DNA from: Candidatus Saccharimonadota bacterium | GTDB lineage: Bacteria > Patescibacteriota > Saccharimonadia > Saccharimonadales > Saccharimonadaceae | DNA length: 40,643 bases | NCBI GenBank assembly: GCA_027492975.1 | Contig: JAPUDS010000030.1 | Span: 1-40,643 of the forward strand | Direction of reading: 5' to 3' | Shown: positions 1 to 9,445 of the stretch, piece after piece | Layout of the letters: every line of letters starts with the position of its first letter | Numbering within the stretch: the stretch's first letter is position 1 | Program-made: the position numbers and the translations under genes | Notes under the pieces: model-generated | Database searches by the model: none | The model's input: the letters and a program-made list of their open reading frames with translations, nothing else | Told to the model about the DNA's origin: nothing

Positions 1-1161
1 TATGGTAATCGAAACTTTTGGTATATTTGGAGCAACTGGTTCGGAAGTACGTGGAGTGTCAATGGGTTTATTAGCCTAGATGATCCAAGATGGATGCAGG
101 TAAGGATTAATACAAAAAAAATAAACGCATATACAGGAAATCAAATTGGACCCACTATCCAAGCAAGCGCACAAGCACGGTTTGTTGACAAAATATTTAT
201 AAATGGGAAATGGATTGCACGAACACAATGGGATTACGATAATGGTAATGCGGACGGATTCCCGGCAGACGAACTAACCGAAATCCAATTTACCGACATA
301 GCAGAAAGCTGGATGACTCTACCTGGCACCACCAGCAAAGTAGATCCTTTACGTAATAAAGCTTACGAGGCGGTCAGCGGTCAATCACTGGTAAAATTTG
401 TCGACAAGATAACGGTCAATGGTAAAACATACTACCGAACCGAGTACGAAAAGTCCCAGGGAAGAACGCGTACATTTCCTGCAGATCAAACTTCGACGTT
501 TCAACTATTCAACTTTAATAAACCTCGTCTAATGGTTAGTGAGCAGCAAGCAAGTAAAATTAATATCCTAACTGGTGAGTCGGTCGGCATAGTTAATCAA
601 TATGACATTTATTTCTATAATAAATTAATTAACCTTAACGGTGTTGTTTACGCACAAATAATGGCAGATAATGGTACAGTCTACGTCGTCAATTCTAATA
701 GCCTGGGTGAAATTGGTAGCAAGGTATTTCAGAAAGTTTCTGATGCAAAATATATGAGATTGTCCAGGAACACTACCAAATACAATGTTTTAACTGGTGA
801 CCCTGTTGGCTCAGAACTTGCATCAGGGACTGATGCGCTATTTGTCGACCAGGTTAGAGTGAATGGTATATGGTATACAAGAACAAAATGGGATAGCGAT
901 CAAAATAACCTTCACGGTATTCCGACTTCGGACATAATTGATATACCAATTATGTCAATTACAAGACAAGAATATACCATAGCAAACAATACCAAGAAGC
1001 TAAACCCCTTAACTGGTACTGTTTTTGAAAATATTAACAAGGGCTCCAAGGCTTATTTCGTCGATAAAATCACGGTCTTGGGTGTAGATTATTACAGGAC
1101 TGAATGGGAAGCAGACCAGCATAGACCGAGATTTATTCCAGCCAGTGATCTTATCAGATAA
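1..1161 (+). CDS. Repeat-built surface protein, C-terminal part (5' end outside window)
   Basis: The reading frame is open from base 1 to the TAA at 1159-1161. The first in-window ATG is at 94, but coding sequence rich in W, F and G continues upstream of it, so the gene is cut by the window edge. Counting from the ATG at 94, the protein is about five copies of a 65-75 residue unit (near residues 1-64, 72-136, 144-207, 216-285 and 290-355). Each unit has the pattern K-[IVL]-N-x-L/Y-T-G, then F-V-D-K-[IV]-x-V-N-G, then [YW]-x-R-T-[EK]-[WY], ending with [IF]-P-[AT]-x-D. The third copy is the most diverged. This layout resembles SH3-like or GW-type wall-binding repeats, but I cannot name a family. 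A surface adhesin or wall-binding role is inferred from the repeats and from the glycan genes next to it. It converges with the glycosyltransferase gene ending at 1166. Confidence 0.75.
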   Translation, partial: YGNRNFWYIWSNWFGSTWSVNGFISLDDPRWMQVRINTKKINAYTGNQIGPTIQASAQARFVDKIFINGKWIARTQWDYDNGNADGFPADELTEIQFTDIAESWMTLPGTTSKVDPLRNKAYEAVSGQSLVKFVDKITVNGKTYYRTEYEKSQGRTRTFPADQTSTFQLFNFNKPRLMVSEQQASKINILTGESVGIVNQYDIYFYNKLINLNGVVYAQIMADNGTVYVVNSNSLGEIGSKVFQKVSDAKYMRLSRNTTKYNVLTGDPVGSELASGTDALFVDQVRVNGIWYTRTKWDSDQNNLHGIPTSDIIDIPIMSITRQEYTIANNTKKLNPLTGTVFENINKGSKAYFVDKITVLGVDYYRTEWEADQHRPRFIPASDLIR

Positions 1162-1165
1162 ATAA

Positions 1166-3037
1166 TCATCGTTTGAGTCTCCGCTTTACTGCTCCTGCAA
1201 GCTTGTGCGACGCAAGCCTAATGGATGGTTTTCTCAGCTGTTCGAGTTCTACATTCTGCGATAATATTATGGATTGTAAATGTTCGATTTCCTCGTTTTT
1301 CCTTCGAACAATTCCTGCTCCATCTTGATAGCAGTAGATCAACACCATTTCCGCTTTTGTATCAGTGGTCATTATGGAATTATTTTTTATTATAGGCAGA
1401 AACATTTTGGACTGACGCTTTAACTCTGCTGTATTGTCTTTATTTAAAGAACCGTGCTTAGTAATGTAGTAGAATTTTTCTTGCATCATCCCACAATAAG
1501 CCTTAGCTAACTCATGATTGTCATAGCGTATGTGATTAGCTGTGAGATACTCCTCAAACTTAACGTATAAATCGGCAAAGGTTCGTAGTGCTGGTATCTG
1601 CACACCATTATAGTAATTGTATTGCGCCGCCTGGCCTTCCTTGCTAGTCGATAAGCCTCTTCGATAGCAATAAAGCTGTTCTTGAATAAAACTGAGACCA
1701 TTAGTTATAACGCTCGTCTGGATAGAGACAAACTCGTCCTCATTGTAACTATAGTTTGCCCATTCCCAGTCAACTTTTTCTAGCAGTGTTTGTTTATACA
1801 TCTTAGCCCACATAGGACCATTCCATGCACGCATCCCTAGATGTTGATAGCCGCCCCGCAGACTCCCTTTGACAATTTCTGATCTATCAAAGGTATGTGT
1901 AATTTTTAAGTCGTTTTCATTTTGTGTTTTGCTTATGTTATCCGTGTCGATAAACTCAACAAATTCACAAACTGCCATCTCAGTCTTGTTCGTAATACAA
2001 GCAAGATATAATTTTTCGACCATCTTCTCGTCAAGTACATCATCCGAGTCTACAAAAACAATGTATTTACCGCTTGATTGTTCAACTCCGTTTTTCCTTG
2101 CATATAATGATCCTGTGTTTTTCTGATGAATCACCGACCACCCTAGAGATTCGTGACGAGATACCCAGCTATCTATAAACTGAGATGTTTTTTTACCAGA
2201 ACCATCATCGACAAGTATAACCTCTACATTTTTGAATGATTGATTTTGTATTGATTCAAAACAGTTTTGAAGGTAGGTTGTTTCGGTATTATAAATAGTA
2301 ACAATAACCGTTACCTTGTCTGGGCTTTTTAATAACTCACCTCGCCGCAAGTTTTCTGTTCGCAGATTTTCTTCCTGCTCTCGCGATGCTTGATCGTGCC
2401 ATGATGCTGCCCATTGATGTACTGCTGCTGTATTATCTGTGAAGTTTTTTCTTATCCCTTCATAGTGAATTGGATAAAAATACTCTTCATCATAGACAAA
2501 AATTTTACCGTCGTAGATATCAACACCTTTATGCCTAATTTTAAGATAGCGGCCTAATACCTCATGTTTCAGTAAATCTGGAATAACATATCGAAACATG
2601 TCTTGTTCAAAAAAACCACCTTGTTGATCATAGTAATCGAGCAATCTGCCCAAATACTTATTTTTCGGCTTGCCCGCCCCCATGATAGCTGCATTTGGAC
2701 GACACTGCTCGCTATCTTCATAACCCAACCATAACTCATCTCTTACAAAATTATCAAGTGGCTTAAGAATCTCCATGTCAGTATCGAGATATAATCCTCC
2801 GTAGTCATACAAAACCTTCACCCTACAATAATCTGCCACAAATGCCCATTTTTTAGACTTATACGCATCCTTGGAAAACTTGGATAAATTAACGTTAAAA
2901 TTATTTTCATTCCATTCTTTTATTTCCCAATCTGGCATATATCTTTTCCAGGACTCTATACACTGTTTTGCTTTATCTGGCAAAGGACTTCTGCCAAACC
3001 AGCAATAATGGATCGTTTTTCTGGTATCTTTTTTCAT
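1166..3037 (-). CDS. Two-domain glycosyltransferase (DXD GT32-like + GT2)
   Basis: The N-terminal half (about residues 1-235) resembles the DXD sugar-binding glycosyltransferases (GT32/Gly_transf_sug, as in capsule enzymes): it opens with IHYCWFG and carries YGGLYLDTD, whose DTD is the nucleotide-sugar/metal site (about residues 85-87). The C-terminal part (from about 241) is a GT-A family 2 transferase with VTVIVTIYNTE, VDDGSG and VDSDD. I place the start at 3037 rather than 3067: this ATG overlaps the upstream TGA as ATGA (3034-3037) and has AAAGGA about 8 nt ahead, indicating translational coupling. The product is 623 aa. One chain that could add two successive sugars is unusual but known in capsule loci. 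The substrate is unknown. It is last in the leftward operon from the ABC ATPase gene. Confidence 0.85.
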   Translation of the reverse strand: MKKDTRKTIHYCWFGRSPLPDKAKQCIESWKRYMPDWEIKEWNENNFNVNLSKFSKDAYKSKKWAFVADYCRVKVLYDYGGLYLDTDMEILKPLDNFVRDELWLGYEDSEQCRPNAAIMGAGKPKNKYLGRLLDYYDQQGGFFEQDMFRYVIPDLLKHEVLGRYLKIRHKGVDIYDGKIFVYDEEYFYPIHYEGIRKNFTDNTAAVHQWAASWHDQASREQEENLRTENLRRGELLKSPDKVTVIVTIYNTETTYLQNCFESIQNQSFKNVEVILVDDGSGKKTSQFIDSWVSRHESLGWSVIHQKNTGSLYARKNGVEQSSGKYIVFVDSDDVLDEKMVEKLYLACITNKTEMAVCEFVEFIDTDNISKTQNENDLKITHTFDRSEIVKGSLRGGYQHLGMRAWNGPMWAKMYKQTLLEKVDWEWANYSYNEDEFVSIQTSVITNGLSFIQEQLYCYRRGLSTSKEGQAAQYNYYNGVQIPALRTFADLYVKFEEYLTANHIRYDNHELAKAYCGMMQEKFYYITKHGSLNKDNTAELKRQSKMFLPIIKNNSIMTTDTKAEMVLIYCYQDGAGIVRRKNEEIEHLQSIILSQNVELEQLRKPSIRLASHKLAGAVKRRLKR

Positions 3038-5235
3038 CTTTTTTCCTTTAACTGCTTTAATAGCCAATCACCACTCTCTTCTCGCAGTATAGTGAGCTTT
3101 TTATTTACCTTATCCCAGTTAATCGAACGTAATTTGGATAAATTCACCTCGTCCTTGTCAGTGACCAGCCTCTCTTCGTCGATATCAAATAGACGAAGTA
3201 GGGTTGTGAATCTTGCGCTTCCACGATCAGCGTTATTAAATGCTATAAAATCTTTATTGTTGATGATGGATAAGACTACGCCATGGAACGAGTCGGTGAC
3301 AACAACCCTACAATCCCTAAATCCCCTCAGCCATTCTTCAACAGGTTCGTATTTTTTATCAAATCGGGGATTTATAACCTGACAGCCCCCACCATACTTC
3401 TCTGACACCTCTTTTAGTGTTTTCCTTTTGCCATCGGTGAAGTCCAGTATATACCCAAAGACTTTCTGAATACTATTGCTGGTTGATTTAAAATTATCAA
3501 TGAGTCTGGAATAATCTTCTGCTTCTAGCAAAAATACAGGATCGAGAACAACTTTCACTGCAGTCTTTTTGTTACCGATAATTTCATTCACTAGACGAAC
3601 GCCCGACTCTTCGCGTACCGAGATAGCGTTAAATTTATTGAGCAACGGTTTTATCAACGCAACGTCCTCTTTACCGATATTTGCTTCGTCGAGATTATCA
3701 ACCCCAAAGCTAGCGGCATAAGAAATCCTGGTTGCCTTTTTATCATCCCCTAAAAAATTGAGAAAGTAGGGTGAGAATCTACTCCAGTCGTCAAACCAGT
3801 TTCGCCATACCTGATCAGATCCAACAATATAATTTCTATATCCAAGTATCTTTTTGGGATTAAATGGTTCTCCGCCGATATATTTATCGACAAAACTAGC
3901 CATGTGAGTAAATATCGTCTGGTTAATATCATCAGACTCGTCCCAAATCCTCACGTTATCAAAAGCGTAGTTTTTTTTACGCAAAAACTCTTTTAGCGCA
4001 TACCTTTGGATAATGCTGCCGTAATTAAAGATAGTGGACAAGGTAATGACGAGTCCATCTTTGCGACGATTTTTTCTCATTTGGCCAACCACACCAACGA
4101 TTGAGTCTGTAGGTGGTTTAGCTTGTGTGTTATTAGTATCCAGTGAATGAAGTTGCCACAAAACCAATTTTAATCTTGTTCTTGGTCGAAGTTTCTGTCG
4201 TAATATTTTTAGTTTTGTCCGCGGTTTAGTGCTTCGTAAGAACTTTACAAGACGTCCGTCTACTAAATTATCCATCGCCTCCTGAAACTCAACACTGCCC
4301 CCTGTTAGACTATTTGGTCTCCGAAGGAAGGACTCCAACTCTCTTTGTAGGCCTGTTTTTAGGATAGACAGCTCCTCTTGTTTCATACCGGTTGCTTTAA
4401 GAACTTTGGTATTATCCATGATTCGATCGAACATTCTATCGTAGAGTATCTGGTATTTGTTTGAACTTATCTTTAAGAAATCATTAAGCTTAACATACTT
4501 CACTTTGATATTGATAGCTTGCCGATAATATGTTAACACCTCCCTCCACGTCCTGCTCTCCCCCGTAACAACATTGAAGTCATCACCGAGAGTACTGTGA
4601 TCTAAGAGGAGTTTTGCAATCATCCGTGCGACGTCCCCTGCCCAAGTCATTGTTGTATATTTATCAAGCATCTCAACAGGAAATACTACTCGCTTCTTAG
4701 TTAAAACTCTGTATAAAAATGTATCAGCCTCCAGGACTCCGAGTTGAAACCTCTCTTTGGAGTACGTGATAGATGGTCGAACAATAGTCCAGTTGTTGCG
4801 TTTACTGGATCTTAAGATATTCTCTTGACGTGCCTTTGTTAGAGCATATTCGTCAGTCTTGAGATACTCCTTATTATCAGTGGTATCAAGTAGTTTAGGA
4901 GATTTTTCAGTAATCACGCTATCGTTGTTTGCAAACACTCGATAGGTTGATAAGAATACGTAACGGCCTGTATTTTGTAGCAGCATATCAATTCTGTCCT
5001 GAAATTCTTTCGTTGAATATACCATAAAATCAACGACTACATCATATTGTGTACGTTGTAGTACTGCCTTCAGAAACGTATCATCCTTAGCATCTCCGAC
5101 AATATATCTAAAACTTAGCCCAGCCTTCCCTCCACGTCTAGTCGTAATATCAACCGTATAGCCTTGCTTGATCAGTTCTGGTGTTAAATACACCCCCATC
5201 GCACCTGTACCACCGAGTAATAACGCTCTCTTCAT
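3034..5235 (-). CDS. NAD-dependent epimerase/dehydratase fused to polysaccharide pyruvyltransferase
   Basis: Residues 1 to about 300 form a short-chain epimerase/dehydratase fold: GGTGAMG (GxxGxxG) at the N-terminus, an STYR segment and a YALTK (YxxxK) active-site motif. Residues from about 395 to 733 match polysaccharide pyruvyltransferases (CsaB/WcaK type): FNYGSIIQRYAL, VGSDQVW, YAASFG, SVREESG, VLDPVFL and TDSFHG in the usual order. Known family roles are remodelling a nucleotide sugar and adding a PEP-derived pyruvate ketal to a glycan. A basic linker of about 90 residues (R/K-rich, near 305-395) joins the halves. The start at 5235 has AAAGG 8 nt upstream. The gene sits between the MenD-like gene (11 bp gap) and the GT32-GT2 gene (4 bp overlap), so all three are probably co-translated. 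The exact sugar substrate cannot be read from the sequence. Confidence 0.85.
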   Translation of the reverse strand: MKRALLLGGTGAMGVYLTPELIKQGYTVDITTRRGGKAGLSFRYIVGDAKDDTFLKAVLQRTQYDVVVDFMVYSTKEFQDRIDMLLQNTGRYVFLSTYRVFANNDSVITEKSPKLLDTTDNKEYLKTDEYALTKARQENILRSSKRNNWTIVRPSITYSKERFQLGVLEADTFLYRVLTKKRVVFPVEMLDKYTTMTWAGDVARMIAKLLLDHSTLGDDFNVVTGESRTWREVLTYYRQAINIKVKYVKLNDFLKISSNKYQILYDRMFDRIMDNTKVLKATGMKQEELSILKTGLQRELESFLRRPNSLTGGSVEFQEAMDNLVDGRLVKFLRSTKPRTKLKILRQKLRPRTRLKLVLWQLHSLDTNNTQAKPPTDSIVGVVGQMRKNRRKDGLVITLSTIFNYGSIIQRYALKEFLRKKNYAFDNVRIWDESDDINQTIFTHMASFVDKYIGGEPFNPKKILGYRNYIVGSDQVWRNWFDDWSRFSPYFLNFLGDDKKATRISYAASFGVDNLDEANIGKEDVALIKPLLNKFNAISVREESGVRLVNEIIGNKKTAVKVVLDPVFLLEAEDYSRLIDNFKSTSNSIQKVFGYILDFTDGKRKTLKEVSEKYGGGCQVINPRFDKKYEPVEEWLRGFRDCRVVVTDSFHGVVLSIINNKDFIAFNNADRGSARFTTLLRLFDIDEERLVTDKDEVNLSKLRSINWDKVNKKLTILREESGDWLLKQLKEKR

Positions 5236-5246
5236 ACGTAAGCCTT

Positions 5247-6893
5247 TTACTGCATTCTTATAAGATCAAAGCCAGCCTGCTCATCGGCAACGCTTGTAAA
5301 TACTTCAAACAAAACTGGTTTATTGAATTCTTGTGGGTCGCAGAAATCTTTTATCCGTTCATTGAATTGTTGTTTATCGTACGCAGTTATGTACTCAAAT
5401 CCCATAGATTTTGCCCATGCCTCAGCCTTGCCGTTATGACCTTTAGCTGCAATCAAAGTATCTGTTGCATCGTTCCATTGGCTTTCAAGTGTTGTATTCA
5501 ACCTAAATTCAACTCCCTGACCGTTATTGACAACAAGAATCCTGAGATTATTCGTTATATGTCGAATACCCAATGAATTCATATCATAGAAGAACGCCAG
5601 ATCACCGATAAGTCCAAAATAAAGTTTATCTTTTTTATGCATAGACTGCCCTATGAGAGTAGACACCGGACCATCAATCCCAAAACCACCTACATTACTG
5701 TTAACTACAATCGAGCCATCAAGGTCATAATGGTTAGTATTACGTAAGCTATTCAAAATACTAAGATGCAAGCTAGATCCGCGTGGAATATGTCGAGCAA
5801 GTTGACTTGATATATATGTTGTCGAAAGCGGCAATTCCGGATAAACAATTTCGTCTACTTCACGTTTGAGTTTATTATAATAACTGCTCTTCTTGCGCAG
5901 ACCGCCGCTCAAGGTGTCGAAAAAGGCTTCCTCTGAACAGTCAAAAAGCTTTTCAAGCCTACTCTTACGGAATCTTTTGTGGATCTCTCCATCCTCACTG
6001 ATCCTCCATACTGGTATATCATCATCAAGATTGAATATCGAATAATCGCCCGACACCGACCCTATATCTATTATGATATCTGGCCTATTTGTTGATACTG
6101 CCAAATCATAGAGTTGTCCTGTTAATATCTTGTTTTTACCCGTGTAGTTTGATGTGTGATCGGCGAGCACCGCACAGTCATATGTCGTTACGAAAGCATT
6201 CATCGTATGCTCCAGCTTGGTTGTAAATTGCTTATGAGATCCTATGAATATACCTATCTTCTTATCTCTAAGTTCAGACTTCAATGTAATCTTATCATTA
6301 CTCAGCCTTACTGTATTGTAATAATTGATTCTAGTTGGCTCAGGTAGGGTCGGTGTTTCACTAAATACATAACCTGAATCAACCGGAAGATTTATGTGTA
6401 CTGGCCCACCACCATTGCTGGTTGCTTTTATAAGCGCATCATTCACTAATATCTCACAAGCTTCACGATCTTCATCATCTTTAATGTACGGAAGCATAAC
6501 GGATAACTTTTTAACATCATTCTGCGAAACTCGCCTATCGGTAACTTGAGGAACCATATTTCTATAATCTGAGGTATGATGCTGTGAGGTTATGGCTATA
6601 ATAGGGATCTGTCGGTAGTAAGCTTCCGTAAGACCCGATAGGTAATTCCTTGATGCGGTCGCCCCGGTGCAAGACAAAGCAACTGGCTCTCCAGATTCAA
6701 AGGATAACCCAGTCGCAAAATAAGCAGCACTTCGTTCATCAACAACAGAATATACTTCAAACCAAGGATCATTTTGTACAGTCATCGCTACTGGTGCATT
6801 AGTGGTTCCTGGTGATACTACTATTTTTTTTACTCCATATTGTTTCAATAAGCTCAGTACAATATGGGCATTTTTATCCGTGGTGTAAAGCAT
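5247..6893 (-). CDS. MenD-like thiamine-diphosphate-dependent enzyme
   Basis: This 548-residue protein has the three-domain build of ThDP enzymes of the MenD branch: VSPGTTNAP and VVDERSAAYFATGL (the DER glutamate is the usual ThDP-activating position) near residues 25-65, CTGATASRN near 75-85, and a C-terminal ThDP/Mg site GDLAFFYDMNSL followed by VVNNGQGVEF. MenD makes SEPHCHC in menaquinone synthesis, but no other men gene is in view and the gene lies inside a glycan operon between an ABC exporter ATPase and a pyruvyltransferase fusion. A sugar- or keto-acid-modifying carboligase or decarboxylase is therefore more likely (inference). AAGGAGGG precedes the ATG, and only 1 bp separates it from the upstream stop. 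Confidence 0.8.
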   Translation of the reverse strand: MLYTTDKNAHIVLSLLKQYGVKKIVVSPGTTNAPVAMTVQNDPWFEVYSVVDERSAAYFATGLSFESGEPVALSCTGATASRNYLSGLTEAYYRQIPIIAITSQHHTSDYRNMVPQVTDRRVSQNDVKKLSVMLPYIKDDEDREACEILVNDALIKATSNGGGPVHINLPVDSGYVFSETPTLPEPTRINYYNTVRLSNDKITLKSELRDKKIGIFIGSHKQFTTKLEHTMNAFVTTYDCAVLADHTSNYTGKNKILTGQLYDLAVSTNRPDIIIDIGSVSGDYSIFNLDDDIPVWRISEDGEIHKRFRKSRLEKLFDCSEEAFFDTLSGGLRKKSSYYNKLKREVDEIVYPELPLSTTYISSQLARHIPRGSSLHLSILNSLRNTNHYDLDGSIVVNSNVGGFGIDGPVSTLIGQSMHKKDKLYFGLIGDLAFFYDMNSLGIRHITNNLRILVVNNGQGVEFRLNTTLESQWNDATDTLIAAKGHNGKAEAWAKSMGFEYITAYDKQQFNERIKDFCDPQEFNKPVLFEVFTSVADEQAGFDLIRMQ

Positions 6894-6894
6894 T

Positions 6895-8115
6895 TTAGCC
6901 CTCCTTATAATTCGATATGATAGTAAGCTTTTCGGCAGGCTTCCAATAAGTGTCCCACTTATGATCTGATCTTGGGCTTATCTCAAACTTTAAAATATCA
7001 TTAAATGTTCCGTAATCAATACTACGATCCTTTGACTTCACAACCAATAACACACCGTAATTGCCTTCGGGGAAAATATTATCCATTTCGACACTAAACT
7101 TAAGATTATCTAGGTTGATACCACCCTTTACCTGCTCATCTGACGCCCACCTATATATTTGTTCGCCTGATTCACGGACTATACCAAAAGCAATGATAAC
7201 ATTGCTATCAAACTGTTTTTCAAGCTTAGTGGCGATAGTAAACTTTAGTTTTTCCTGTGTTTGTTGCAGATCTACTTTAGCGGATACATAATCATTGCCA
7301 GCTAAACCATCACCAATCTGACCCTTGGATTGTTCATGCTGTATAGCGCTTTTATCCATAAATAACTCACGGTATTCCTGAGCAACCTGCGAAGGATTAC
7401 CTATATACACTAGTTCACCTTTTTCTATCATCATAGCTCGAGTGCAAAACTGCTGTATGTGCTCCATGGAATGAGTAACGAGAATAACCGTTCTCTTATT
7501 GCGACGTAGTTGGGCGAAGTAGCTGTAACATTTCTTTTGAAATGCCTCATCACCCACCGCGAGCACCTCGTCAAGTACCAAGATAGCACCGTCTGCGCGG
7601 ATTGCTATAGAAAATGCCAAGCGTACCTGCATACCGCTAGAATAATTTTTCAGCTTTTGATCCATAAAGTCATGCAGTTCAGCAAAGTCAACTATATCTT
7701 CATACATCGCTGATATCTCTTCGTGAGAAAAGCCGAGTAGCGCACCGTTGAGGTAAACATTCTCACGACCCGTCAGCTCATGGTTAAATCCAACGCCCAA
7801 CTCGATAAATGGTACTAGCTTGCCGTTGACGATTATCTCTCCTGCATCCGGCTCATATATCTGTGAGATGAGCTTGAGAAGAGTTGACTTGCCCGATCCA
7901 TTACGACCGACTATCCCGAAAAAGTCGCCTTTTTCTACTGTAAAACTGATATCTTTAAGGACATGTTGTTCAGTATAACCCTTGATACCCCGCATGCGGT
8001 TGATAAACGCTTGTTTGATACCATTCGCTTGCTCCGTCGGCAAGCGAAAACTCTTGCTAACATGCTTTACCTCCAGAGCAATATCTGACAATTTCGGTTG
8101 TGATTTCCTACTCAT
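6895..8115 (-). CDS. wzt: ABC transporter ATPase of a polysaccharide exporter (Wzt/TagH type)
   Basis: Nucleotide-binding subunit of an ABC-2 polysaccharide exporter. Walker A is GRNGSGKST (about 70-78), the signature YSSGMQVRL is at 158-166 and Walker B ILVLDEV at 178-184, followed by GDE and a VTHS switch. About 150 residues after the ATPase core (250-406) look like the Wzt C-terminal glycan-recognition domain, which in that family selects the finished polymer. The matching permease gene is at 9598-10419 but is separated from this one by the DUF4143 ATPase gene. Upstream of the ATG there is no SD; GGTATACTATAGA lies 7-20 nt away, so it probably has its own promoter and a very short leader. 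It leads the operon running to 1166. Confidence 0.9.
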   Translation of the reverse strand: MSRKSQPKLSDIALEVKHVSKSFRLPTEQANGIKQAFINRMRGIKGYTEQHVLKDISFTVEKGDFFGIVGRNGSGKSTLLKLISQIYEPDAGEIIVNGKLVPFIELGVGFNHELTGRENVYLNGALLGFSHEEISAMYEDIVDFAELHDFMDQKLKNYSSGMQVRLAFSIAIRADGAILVLDEVLAVGDEAFQKKCYSYFAQLRRNKRTVILVTHSMEHIQQFCTRAMMIEKGELVYIGNPSQVAQEYRELFMDKSAIQHEQSKGQIGDGLAGNDYVSAKVDLQQTQEKLKFTIATKLEKQFDSNVIIAFGIVRESGEQIYRWASDEQVKGGINLDNLKFSVEMDNIFPEGNYGVLLVVKSKDRSIDYGTFNDILKFEISPRSDHKWDTYWKPAEKLTIISNYKEG

Positions 8116-8156
8116 ACTGCACTCTATAGTATACCTTAAGTCCTGCCGTATTACCG

Positions 8157-9425
8157 CTATCTAAAACCCCTGACGCCGAGTGCAGTTACCGGTATAACAT
8201 TCACTCCATCTGGTCGCGTATATGCATAGCTGGATCCGGTGATGACATTTTTAGAAACTATACGTCTGGTTTTTGTTTCTTTGATGCTGTCTACGAACCT
8301 CAAAACCGCTCTCGCACCATCTTCAATAAACCCTTCGCCCAGTTTTATCTCGAAAACCGCCGAATCTCCATTTGGCTTTTGAATAACTGCATCAACTTCC
8401 AGCCCGGAGGAGTCTCGATAATAATAGACTTCGCCACCGACCCTAGCAGCATATACACGAAGGTCGTGTATAACTTGTGACTCGAATACAAAACCAGTGT
8501 AATTGAGATCGTTCAACAGTGATTGCGAATCTAAACCGAGAGCCGCAATAGCTAAGGACGCGTCTGAAAAATGAAGTTTCGAACTTTTTCTCAGTCGCGC
8601 AGAGGAACGTGTATGAATATTCCACGCTGGTTGATTTTCAATAATCATTAGTCTGTCGAGAGTATCTATGTAGTCGTTAATGGTTGGCCGAGATATATCG
8701 TTGTTGTCCATCTCTTTTATATCTCGCATAATTGTTGAGATATCGGTATTGGTTGATATGTTTCTAGCCAAAGACTGAAGTAAGTACGTAACTTTTACAG
8801 GATCTCGCTTAATATTTGATACTCGACTCATGTCTACTTCTGCCAAAAGTTTTACATACGAAGAGTTTATGCGTCTCGCGCTCTCTAGGGTCGAGCCGAC
8901 CAGCTCAGGCCATCCGCCAACCACTAGACGATTTATGATAGTTCCGATATCTAGCTTATATTCTTTGGGGGTTATGGGTTTACCATCAAACAAATCTTCG
9001 ATAGACACATAGCCGTCCGCGTAGCCCATTTCCTGCCACGACATAGTTCTCATATTCAAGCTAATAAATCTACCTGCGCCAGAATGAAGTACAGCCTCTT
9101 CGCCTGGATTGGATGAACCGGTCAGTATAAATTGACCTTTATTGGACCTGTCGTCCACCTCGTGTCGCACATAGTCCCATAGTCGTGGTTGAAACTGCCA
9201 CTCATCAATCAACCTTGGGGTTTCACCACTCAGCAAGATACTCGGATCTATAGCCATAAACTGTGCCACTTGCGGATCTCTATCCACCTGGAGTATGCTT
9301 TTCGCTTTCTGTTTTGCTGTTTCTGACTTACCACAAGCTTTAGGACCACGCAATAACACGGCACCAGCCGCTTTTAACGATTCGCTCAACTCCATATCAG
9401 TAATTCTTGGTAAATATCTGCTCAT
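8157..9425 (-). CDS. AAA ATPase with DUF4143 C-terminal domain
   Basis: The 422-residue protein starts with an AAA_14-type ATPase: Walker A GPKACGKS (27-34), Walker B RLIDEW (71-76) and FILTGSSNPG as sensor region. The C-terminal half fits DUF4143, with a PD-(D/E)XK-like end: LEVDAVIQK then AVFEIKLG. These proteins are common, often mobile genes of unknown role. It sits between wzm and wzt, which are normally adjacent, suggesting it was inserted there. The ATG at 9425 has no SD; TGCTAGAAT (an extended -10) ends 7 nt before it, so its mRNA is probably leaderless, and a 23-bp tandem repeat lies directly upstream. The repeats may bind the protein itself or another regulator (speculative). Confidence 0.85.
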   Translation of the reverse strand: MSRYLPRITDMELSESLKAAGAVLLRGPKACGKSETAKQKAKSILQVDRDPQVAQFMAIDPSILLSGETPRLIDEWQFQPRLWDYVRHEVDDRSNKGQFILTGSSNPGEEAVLHSGAGRFISLNMRTMSWQEMGYADGYVSIEDLFDGKPITPKEYKLDIGTIINRLVVGGWPELVGSTLESARRINSSYVKLLAEVDMSRVSNIKRDPVKVTYLLQSLARNISTNTDISTIMRDIKEMDNNDISRPTINDYIDTLDRLMIIENQPAWNIHTRSSARLRKSSKLHFSDASLAIAALGLDSQSLLNDLNYTGFVFESQVIHDLRVYAARVGGEVYYYRDSSGLEVDAVIQKPNGDSAVFEIKLGEGFIEDGARAVLRFVDSIKETKTRRIVSKNVITGSSYAYTRPDGVNVIPVTALGVRGFR

Positions 9426-9441
9426 AACGCTTATTCTAGCA
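9426..9441 (-). promoter_or_regulatory. Extended -10 promoter of the DUF4143 ATPase gene
   Basis: On the minus strand TGC-TAGAAT occupies 9441-9433 and ends 7 nt before the ATG at 9425. There is no SD, so transcription would start at or next to the start codon. The upstream half of the promoter overlaps the 23-bp repeat array. Confidence 0.6.
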
Positions 9442-9445
9442 TACT

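Noticed and set aside
5247-6893. Naming the gene menD outright
   Set aside because: The motifs fit but the operon context is glycan-related and no other menaquinone gene is visible.
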